From the NCBI RefSeq assembly GCF_000613305.1, contig NZ_BAIO01000006.1, positions 1 to 33,350 of the forward strand: DNA of 33,350 bases, written 5' to 3'. Positions 27,492-33,350 of the stretch are shown here, in pieces. Numbering within the stretch: the first letter of the stretch is position 1; the number at the start of each line of letters is the position of its first letter. The notes below the pieces were generated by a model. That model did not search any database and was not told where the DNA came from. It was given only the letters and a program-made list of their open reading frames with translations. The position numbers and the translations under genes were made by a program. The stretch is from Komagataeibacter kakiaceti JCM 25156 (GTDB lineage Bacteria; Pseudomonadota; Alphaproteobacteria; Acetobacterales; Acetobacteraceae).

Positions 27492-27987
27492 CGGACAGGC
27501 CTTCTTGAGTCAGGATGCGAGCATCCTCGTCACGCCATGCCGCGATCATGTCTGGGTTCTGACTGAGCCATCCAATTCTCTCGGCACAATATACAGGAAC
27601 TCTGAATTTCTGGCCGCGCTGATTGTTCAGGATTGTTCCTGTCTGGTGCAGGCGCCCGTCTCGTGTCCAGAAAAGACGCTCCTGGTTGGTGATCCCCAGA
27701 ATCTGTCGAACCTGTCGCGGCGTAAACGGACGAAAAGACAGCGCGGTGATCTGTTTTTCCACCGAGTTGGCAATAGCCTCCAGAGCATCTGTCCTTTCAC
27801 GCATAATGGCGGCTATAAAGCGGGCGAAAAGCTGCTTTACCTCTGGTAGCCGCAGGCGAAGGGACGAGGATTGATCCAGACAGGCCGCAATAAGCATCCG
27901 AATTGCAACAACCGGCTCTGGCTCCGTAATGGTCGCCATTAGGCGCGACGCAATGGAAGGGAGTACCATGCTCATATCTGTGTTCAT
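27472..27987 (-). CDS. Hypothetical protein with a MerR/excisionase-like helix-turn-helix segment
   Basis: A 171-residue cytosolic protein. Residues from about 93 (FTPRQVRQILGITNQERLFWTRDGRLHQTGTI, here noted by FTPRQVRQILGIT and TRDGRL) followed by KFRVPVYCAERIGWLSQ look like the winged helix of MerR or excisionase-type DNA-binding proteins, so a regulator is plausible. The N-terminal half is helical (LMATITEPEPVVAIRMLIAACL). It lies downstream of riboswitch 6 and a 43-residue frame on the same strand, and overlaps the next gene. Function is inferred from a weak pattern only. Confidence 0.55.
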   Translation of the reverse strand: MNTDMSMVLPSIASRLMATITEPEPVVAIRMLIAACLDQSSSLRLRLPEVKQLFARFIAAIMRERTDALEAIANSVEKQITALSFRPFTPRQVRQILGITNQERLFWTRDGRLHQTGTILNNQRGQKFRVPVYCAERIGWLSQNPDMIAAWRDEDARILTQEGLSDADLSS

Positions 27988-28054
27988 GGATATTTCTTTT
28001 TATCAGAATAAAACGTAGGTACCTGTGTCCTGGGGTCAGGAAAGTACATGCGAA

Positions 28055-28186
28055 TTATAAGCCGCAGGCCGCGAGGTCTGTTGCTAAGGTTGCCTTACGA
28101 AGCCGGGATTCATTCAAGCACAGGCTAACGATCCGCATACATATGGAGGCTTGATAGATATATCGATACGCGAAAGAACGCGTCAT
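28055..28186 (-). CDS. 43-residue frame directly behind cobalamin riboswitch 6
   Basis: ATG 28186 sits seven bases after the riboswitch-linked GGCAGGAG. The predicted peptide, MTRSFAYRYIYQASICMRIV and 23 more residues, is basic and matches nothing I know. It may be a leader peptide, a small protein, or the start of a gene cut short by decay or a sequence error. The next gene on this strand starts 67 bases after its stop. Confidence 0.4.
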   Translation of the reverse strand: MTRSFAYRYIYQASICMRIVSLCLNESRLRKATLATDLAACGL

Positions 28187-28202
28187 AGCTGATCTCCTGC
28201 CA

Positions 28203-28458
28203 CCGGTCGGTCCCGCCCGGTAGCACGGTTTGCGACGGTAGCAGGTTTCCTGGCTCACGGATCATGGCAGCTCGGTCCTGTCTTCCCACTCCCTTACTGG
28301 AAGCAGTGACCCATCTGATCGGACATCAGATGATCGGATCCGGCTACATACCGCCTACAGTTGCGGACGCAGCTACCGACTGGCTCCCGGATCATCGCAG
28401 ATCCCGCCAGAGCTTACGGTATTCCCTATTAATCCGCTTGCGCGGCACCACCGACATA
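28203..28458 (-). promoter_or_regulatory. Cobalamin riboswitch 6 (- strand)
   Basis: Read on the - strand it has AATAGGGAATACCG, CTGCGTCCGCAACTGTAGGC, GTCACTG, GGGAAGAC and a B12 box AGCCAGGAAACCTGCT (28240-28255) with an A for the usual central G and a changed last base. The hairpin CCGG-GCGGG loop-CCGG (28203-28220) precedes GGCAGGAG. Divergent from riboswitch 7, with about 140 bp between. Confidence 0.9.
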
Positions 28459-28601
28459 AAAGCTGGTCGCAATATGCGTCAGATTTCGTGATCTACGCAA
28501 TATGGATTTTCCAAAAAACCTGCGATGAAAGAGCATGGTATCCTTCACACAGACGGGAAGCTGGCAGGCTTGCACTGCTCGCGGGCGTGCGTCACACTAC
28601 C

Positions 28602-28856
28602 TCTACATCAAAGGCCCCGTGCGAACGGGTTAATAGGGAACGCCGTGCGTTCTGGCAGGACTTATCAGGGTCCGGGAACAAGTCGGTGGCTGCCCCCGCA
28701 ACTGTAAGCGGAGAGATACCGGATCGTATGTCCTCTTAACAGGACCCGTCACTGGCTATGCTCAACAGGCCGGGAAGACAGAACCGATATCAAGGACCCG
28801 TAAGCCAGGAGACCTGCCTTTGTGACGTAACCAGTTCTATCGGGCGGGGCGCCCGA
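28602..28856 (+). promoter_or_regulatory. Cobalamin riboswitch 7
   Basis: Shows AATAGGGAACGCCG, CTGCCCCCGCAACTGTAAGC, GTCACTGG, GGGAAGAC and a consensus B12 box AGCCAGGAGACCTGCC (28803-28818). The hairpin TCGGG-loop-CCCGA (28840-28856) is followed by ACGGAG eight bases before an ATG at 28874. Confidence 0.94.
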
Positions 28857-28873
28857 CAGACGGAGTGGCGATC

Positions 28874-28924
28874 ATGTCTTCTGTTTTATCTGCTGCGTTC
28901 CCCATCCAGCGTGTTCTTTCCTGA
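28874..28924 (+). CDS. 16-residue frame behind riboswitch 7 (leader peptide or broken gene)
   Basis: MSSVLSAAFPIQRVLS then TGA. It stands at the place and spacing where the other riboswitches start their gene. It could be a leader peptide or the stump of a gene interrupted here. The next believable gene on this strand starts at 29007. Confidence 0.3.
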   Translation: MSSVLSAAFPIQRVLS

Positions 28925-29006
28925 CCAGTTCTGAAGAATTACATCCATTGGCCAATGGCGTGTCGCGGGTCTAATCCCGTCAAACGCTACAAGGGGAACA
29001 TGAGAA

Positions 29007-29279
29007 ATGCGTACATATTTTGGCGGCAACCAGCGAAATGGCACAGGTCGATCTTATTTCGGATCGGAGAGCCTGACTCCCGCACAGAAACGGGCCATTC
29101 TGTCCCTGCCGAAAGACGGGGGGTATGGAACCTTGCTGGATGGAGGAAGCATCAGATCATCTCTCGTACTGATGGGCTTTATTGCAGGTGGATGTTCTGC
29201 GCGATGGGGGATGGGGCATTCCCGCCTTACCGCACGCGGTCGGGAACTGCGACACAAACTCGAAGGCTGCGGATCTTAG
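29007..29279 (+). CDS. Small hypothetical protein downstream of riboswitch 7, winged-helix-like
   Basis: A 90-residue protein (GGGGA nine bases before ATG 29007). SLTPAQKRAILSLPKDGGYG and SRLTARGRELRHKLE resemble the first helix and the last strand-helix of a small winged-helix domain, where LTP-x-GR-x-LR patterns are common. The glycine-rich N-terminus (YFGGNQRNGTGRSYFG) is probably disordered. It may be part of the riboswitch-7 transcript. No family recognised with certainty. Confidence 0.5.
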   Translation: MRTYFGGNQRNGTGRSYFGSESLTPAQKRAILSLPKDGGYGTLLDGGSIRSSLVLMGFIAGGCSARWGMGHSRLTARGRELRHKLEGCGS

Positions 29280-29561
29280 AATCCTGTCGGCAGTATGCGT
29301 TGTGAGATAGGAACAGAGAATTTCTACGATACAGAGATCGCCGACCGGTTGGTCCACGGACAAATTTTCAGCGTTCACCATGACTTTATTTCGTGTCTCC
29401 GTCGTGAACTCCGGGACAGGAGAAAGACGCATCGACTCACCTGTCGGCACTAAAAAAGTGACTGCGTCAGGCACGGATCACGCTATCCATCTGTCGCCAG
29501 GTCCAGCAGTGCTTATCATTTTCTATTCTTTTTGACCCCGTACAGTCAGGCATGTCTTGAC
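29280..29561. other. Gap without a supported gene
   Basis: Between the 90-residue gene and the 3' end of metR. A - strand frame (29157-29474) exists but overlaps the small gene and has no family resemblance or ribosome site. No RNA gene seen. Confidence 0.5.
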
Positions 29562-30452
29562 TCACTGATTCATACCCGCGAGTTCTATAAAATCGCGTAA
29601 ATATTGAATGTCTTCATCCGTCTCGCGATGACCAAGAAAGATCTGTTTCGCAATACCGTTTATACCAAGTTTAACAGGATAAAGCTCAAAGCGAGAGGCA
29701 TATTCTTCGACAAGCCATCGTGGAAGTGCTGCAACACCGCGGCCATGTGATACCATGACAAGCATGATATCGGTCGTTTCTATCTGCTTCTGCTGTCGCG
29801 GGGCTATGCCTGCGGGTTGCAAAAACTGAGTATAGATATCGAGGCGCTCTGACGGTACGGGGTATGTAATCAGTATTTCGCCAATGAGCTGATCTGGCAA
29901 AACATACTGTGAATTTCGCAAAGGATGTTCGGGGCCTACAACTAGTACCAGTTCATAGTCAAAAACCGACGTAAATTTAAGGCCTGGCTTGTAGAGCGGA
30001 TCCGGGGTCACAAGAATATCGATCTCGTTGCTGAATAGCGCACCTATTCCGCCAAACTGAAATTTCTGGCGTACATCTACATCTACCTTGGGCCATCTTT
30101 CCAGATAGGGCGACACTACTTTCAAAAGCCATTGATAGCAGGGATGACACTCCATCCCGATGCGAAGCGTTCCGCGCTCGCCAAGGGCGAACTGTTCAAG
30201 CCGATCTTCTGCCAGCGTGAATTGTGGAAGGAGACGGTTGGCAAGAGACAGGAGCCACTCTCCCGCCTGAGTGAGCACGAGAGAGCGTCCTTCACGTTGC
30301 CATATCTTCACGCCAAGCTGGCTTTCCAGCTTGCGGATGGAATGACTAAGCGCAGGCTGGGTCAGATTGAGGCGCGCTCCTGCAGCCGTCAATGAGCCTT
30401 CGCGCGCAACTTCCTGAATGATCGCCAAATGGCTGCGCTCAAGAATACTCAT
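29562..30452 (-). CDS. metR: MetR-like LysR-family regulator of methionine genes
   Basis: A 296-residue LysR-type regulator. The N-terminal winged helix has REGSLTAAGARLNLTQPALS and IRKLESQLGVKIWQREGR (about residues 17-53). The effector domain has LRIGMECHPCYQWLLKVV, which matches the MetR-specific region of enterobacterial MetR, where homocysteine acts as coactivator. It is divergent from metE with 113 bp between, the classical metR-metE arrangement, and probably activates metE and represses itself. Confidence 0.9.
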   Translation of the reverse strand: MSILERSHLAIIQEVAREGSLTAAGARLNLTQPALSHSIRKLESQLGVKIWQREGRSLVLTQAGEWLLSLANRLLPQFTLAEDRLEQFALGERGTLRIGMECHPCYQWLLKVVSPYLERWPKVDVDVRQKFQFGGIGALFSNEIDILVTPDPLYKPGLKFTSVFDYELVLVVGPEHPLRNSQYVLPDQLIGEILITYPVPSERLDIYTQFLQPAGIAPRQQKQIETTDIMLVMVSHGRGVAALPRWLVEEYASRFELYPVKLGINGIAKQIFLGHRETDEDIQYLRDFIELAGMNQ

Positions 30453-30490
30453 GTTCTACGCACCATATATGATTGCCGTTTATACATCTA

Positions 30491-30503
30491 TGAAAACATA
30501 TCA
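30491..30503. promoter_or_regulatory. Candidate MetR binding site in the metR-metE interval
   Basis: TGAAAACATATCA fits the MetR consensus TGAA-N5-TTCA with one mismatch. It lies 63 bases before the metE start and 39 before metR. A second TTCA-like half follows at 30510-30513. Confidence 0.5.
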
Positions 30504-30565
30504 TTTTTCTTCATATATCCGAAACCCTATCTTCCAGAAGCCATACATCATCTGGATAAATCTTC

Positions 30566-32860
30566 ATGGTTACGACCCATAATCTCGGCTTCCCTCGCAT
30601 CGGCTTCAAACGTGAACTCAAGTTCGCCCTTGAAGCTTACTGGAAAGGCCAGTCTTCCCTCGCCATGCTGGAGCAGGTTGGCACGGAACTACGCTCACGC
30701 CACTGGCGGGATCAGGCTGGTCTGGATTTCGCACCGGTCGGTGATTTTTCCTTTTACGATCAGGTGCTGGACACGAGCTTCATGCTTGGAAACCTGCCCA
30801 CCCGTGTGCGTGACTTCCATGGTGACCAACTCGATAATTATTTCCGGGTTGCCCGCGGTCGCTCGGCAACGGTTGTTGAAGAAAAGCCCGGATGCTGCGG
30901 CGGTGTCGCCGCCGGTGAAATGACTAAATGGTTCGATACAAACTATCATTATATCGTTCCGGAATTTGATGCCGAGACGACGTTTACCCTTGATGCTTCG
31001 CGGTTGCTGAGCCAGTTGGACGAAGCGCGGAAGCAGGGTATCCGGACGAAGCCGGTCATTATCGGCCCGATAACCTATCTTGCACTCGGTAAGGCCAAAG
31101 ATGGTTCGGACAAGCTGGATCTGCTGCCGCGACTGTTGCCCGTATATGCCAGACTGCTCGATGCGCTTGCTCAGACGGGTGCCGGATGGGTGCAGATCGA
31201 TGAGCCGGTTCTGGTAACGGAACTGGATGCATCGTGGCAGAACGCTTTCGTGCAGACCTATCAGGCGCTTGATACCCGCCGGGTCAAACTGCTGCTGGCC
31301 ACGTACTTCGGTCAGCTGCGCGAAAATCTGGCCCTGGTGAGCAGGCTCCCCGTGCAGGGCGTGCATCTCGATACCATTAATGCGCGGGAGGAGGTCGCTG
31401 AACTGGTAAAGACGAGCCCGCCAGATCGGATAATTTCCCTCGGGATCGTCAATGGCCGAAATATCTGGAAGACGGACCTGGAAGCGACGCTGGACTGGCT
31501 GGAACCTGTGGCAAAGCTGCTGGGAGACCGGCTCTGGATCGCGCCGTCCTGTTCCCTGCTGCACGTGCCTGTGGATCTGGCGGCCGAAGAGAAGATGGAC
31601 GCCGAGATCAGCTCGTGGCTGGCTTTTGCCGTGCAGAAGCTGGACGAAATCCGCGTGCTGGCCCTTGCTCTTGACCGGGGGCGTTCTGCTGTGACGTCAG
31701 AACTGGTTACCAATCGGGCTGCGCTGGACTCACGCCACAGTTCGCCCCGCGTAAACAATCCGGATGTAAAAAAAGCCATTGCGGCCATCACTGAAACGCT
31801 TGGCCGTCGGATGAGTGAATTTGGGGCTCGCGCAGCAAAACAGGCCGCACTGCTGCAACTGCCGCTTTACCCGACCACCACCATCGGCTCTTTTCCCCAA
31901 ACTAGAGAAATCCGTCTCGCGCGCAGTCAGTTCAAATCCGGAAAAATTGACGAAGGAACATATAAGGCAACCATGCGTCGTGAAATCGAACATGCGGTGC
32001 GCGAGCAGGAAAAGCTGGGTCTGGACGTGCTGGTCCACGGCGAGGCGGAACGCAACGACATGGTCGAATATTTCGGTGAGCAGCTTGAGGGGTATGTGTT
32101 CAGCCAGAATGGATGGGTTCAGTCCTACGGTTCGCGCTGTGTAAAACCGCCGATCCTGTTCGGAGATATCAGCCGCCCCAAGGCAATGACGGTAGAGTGG
32201 ATCAGCTACGCAGCATCCCTTACCGATAAACCAATGAAAGGCATGCTGACTGGGCCAGTCACGATTCTTAACTGGTCCTTTGTCCGAGATGACCAGCCGC
32301 GCTCGGCCTCATGCTTTCAGCTTGCGCTCGCCATCCGGGATGAGGTCCTGGATCTGGAAAAGGCTGGCATTCGCATCATCCAGATCGACGAGGCTGCCTT
32401 GCGTGAGGGCCTGCCGCTGCGCAAATCGCAATGGCAGGACTATCTGACGTGGGCGGTGGAGGCCTTCTGCATTGCAGCCAATGGTGTCGCTGATGAAACC
32501 CAGATCCACACACATATGTGTTATTCAGAGTTCAACGACATTATCGCCGCTATTGCTGCCATGGACGCAGACGTTATCACCATTGAAACCTCGCGCTCCG
32601 ACATGGAGTTGCTTGATGTCTTCGAGACGTTCAACTACCCGAACCAGATTGGACCGGGGGTCTACGACATCCACTCACCCAACATCTCCACCGAAGCGCA
32701 GATGGTTACTTTGATGGAGAAAGCGAATGAGCGCATTCCAGCACAACGTCTGTGGGTGAATCCGGATTGCGGGCTCAAGACGCGCCAGTGGAACGAGGTC
32801 ATCCCGGCACTCGTCAATATGGTACGCGCGGCCCGCACGCTGCGGGAGAAGTCGGCCTGA
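30566..32860 (+). CDS. metE: Cobalamin-independent methionine synthase
   Basis: Transfers the methyl group of 5-methyltetrahydropteroyl-triglutamate to homocysteine. The 764 residues cover both barrels. The N-terminal one has [31 protein letters not shown] and VQIDEPVL. The C-terminal one has [33 protein letters not shown] and the zinc ligands H650 and C652 (HTHMCYSEF), E674 (TIETSRSD) and C735 (NPDCGLKTR), all present. No cobalamin riboswitch precedes it; control by the divergent MetR is likely. It is the complete form against which the two stand-alone N-terminal-like proteins in this window can be compared. Confidence 0.97.
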   Translation: MVTTHNLGFPRIGFKRELKFALEAYWKGQSSLAMLEQVGTELRSRHWRDQAGLDFAPVGDFSFYDQVLDTSFMLGNLPTRVRDFHGDQLDNYFRVARGRSATVVEEKPGCCGGVAAGEMTKWFDTNYHYIVPEFDAETTFTLDASRLLSQLDEARKQGIRTKPVIIGPITYLALGKAKDGSDKLDLLPRLLPVYARLLDALAQTGAGWVQIDEPVLVTELDASWQNAFVQTYQALDTRRVKLLLATYFGQLRENLALVSRLPVQGVHLDTINAREEVAELVKTSPPDRIISLGIVNGRNIWKTDLEATLDWLEPVAKLLGDRLWIAPSCSLLHVPVDLAAEEKMDAEISSWLAFAVQKLDEIRVLALALDRGRSAVTSELVTNRAALDSRHSSPRVNNPDVKKAIAAITETLGRRMSEFGARAAKQAALLQLPLYPTTTIGSFPQTREIRLARSQFKSGKIDEGTYKATMRREIEHAVREQEKLGLDVLVHGEAERNDMVEYFGEQLEGYVFSQNGWVQSYGSRCVKPPILFGDISRPKAMTVEWISYAASLTDKPMKGMLTGPVTILNWSFVRDDQPRSASCFQLALAIRDEVLDLEKAGIRIIQIDEAALREGLPLRKSQWQDYLTWAVEAFCIAANGVADETQIHTHMCYSEFNDIIAAIAAMDADVITIETSRSDMELLDVFETFNYPNQIGPGVYDIHSPNISTEAQMVTLMEKANERIPAQRLWVNPDCGLKTRQWNEVIPALVNMVRAARTLREKSA

Positions 32861-33350
32861 ACCGCGGACTACACGTGGCGGACGCTGCAGTCGGGTGATT
32901 GTATCAAAGCTGTGACCATTCCCTGACGATAACATGAGAGACTGGTCGCACGTCACCGGAAAGCAATGCGTCTGACCGGCTCTCGCTATCAGGGACCGGT
33001 AAGACGCCCGGCATAGCTTTCGTCCATTCGTACTTATCGGTACAAAGCCATTGTTGGCATAACAAAACTTATGAAATACAAAGATTTGGTTGTGTTACTG
33101 GCCTTGGTCTTTGTCATAAAGACGGAATATTCCCACTTTGCGTCGTTCCTACCTCGTAGGCGACGGACGGCGCTGCTGTTCGCCAGATCGAGGATCGCCA
33201 TCGGTTCGCCGCGTAAGTTGGCATGACCCTCACTCCAGTTCGGTCGCGCGTCGACTTATCTGAAATTAACACACCATAAAATCCGAGGACTAAACACCTT
33301 AGGTCGAGGAGATAATCGGGTTGAATGATGGGCCACGCTGGGTCGTCGAC
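32861..33350. other. Gap after metE without a supported gene
   Basis: About 490 bp to the window end. A - strand frame starting near 33201 (MAILDLANSSAVRRLRG) is open for some 50 residues but has no family match or upstream ribosome site that I can defend. No riboswitch, tRNA or clear hairpin terminator is seen. Confidence 0.5.

Noticed and set aside
28960..28995. tRNA 3'-end-like stretch (CGCGGGTCTAATCCCGTC)
   Set aside because: It resembles a T-arm with one base missing, but no matching D-arm, anticodon arm or acceptor strand lies upstream.
29157..29474. 105-residue - strand frame
   Set aside because: It overlaps the better supported 29007-29279 gene and shows no motif or ribosome site.
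33043..33201. - strand frame starting MAILDLANSS
   Set aside because: About 50 residues only, no family match; may be the remnant of a gene but I cannot support it.
1..33350. CRISPR array, prophage or integrative element ends
   Set aside because: No regularly spaced repeats, phage structural genes, integrase or attachment-site duplication were seen; the repeated motifs are the cobalamin riboswitches.

Overview
The window is GC-rich chromosomal DNA that looks like an acetic acid bacterium (Acetobacteraceae, Komagataeibacter/Gluconacetobacter-like). This rests on gene content and protein flavour: an imuB-dnaE2 mutagenesis cassette, an OprB-type porin, alphaproteobacterial DUF families, and a BtuBFCD system with very many cobalamin riboswitches. 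The genus is an inference; there is no rRNA or tRNA here.

Layout. (1) 1-5945: the end of imuB and all of dnaE2 on the + strand, both broken. dnaE2 is split by a 1449-bp IS110-family (IS1111-group) element at about 3192-4640. (2) 6060-8278: a zinc module. A ZigA-type COG0523 GTPase and a small coupled gene lie on the - strand, divergent from a DUF1826 gene, with a near-perfect Zur box between them. (3) 8787-9955: cobalt transporter genes cbtBA (- strand) behind a short variant cobalamin riboswitch. (4) 10129-29279: a cobalamin-responsive island with seven classical B12 riboswitches. These precede an OprB-like porin; a four-gene module (MetE-N-terminal-like protein, Rieske protein, Asp/Asn hydroxylase-like protein, cysteine-rich CWC protein); btuB-btuF-btuC-btuD; a second MetE-N-like/Rieske module; and three sets of small unrecognised genes. 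cobQ and a DUF6925-like gene lie between on the - strand without a visible riboswitch. (5) 29562-32860: metR divergent from a complete metE with all zinc ligands.

How it fits together. When cobalamin is scarce the riboswitches should open and raise cobalamin uptake (BtuBFCD), cobalt uptake (CbtBA), possibly outer-membrane permeability (porin), and the two unusual MetE-N-like/Rieske modules. The best candidate for an undescribed system is this pair of paralogous modules: a stand-alone barrel like the N-terminal half of MetE, which lacks the catalytic zinc half, encoded directly before a Rieske non-heme iron protein, both under B12 control. In one module the Rieske protein has lost the two histidines expected to hold the catalytic iron, and that module also carries a 2-oxoglutarate-oxygenase-like protein and a CWC protein.

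Data quality. At least fourteen reading frames or segments need one extra base to be restored, and every case is a loss, often in a short G or C run. This points to systematic deletion errors in the assembly as well as, or instead of, real gene decay. The IS insertion and a separate deletion of about 34 bp in dnaE2 are not explained that way.
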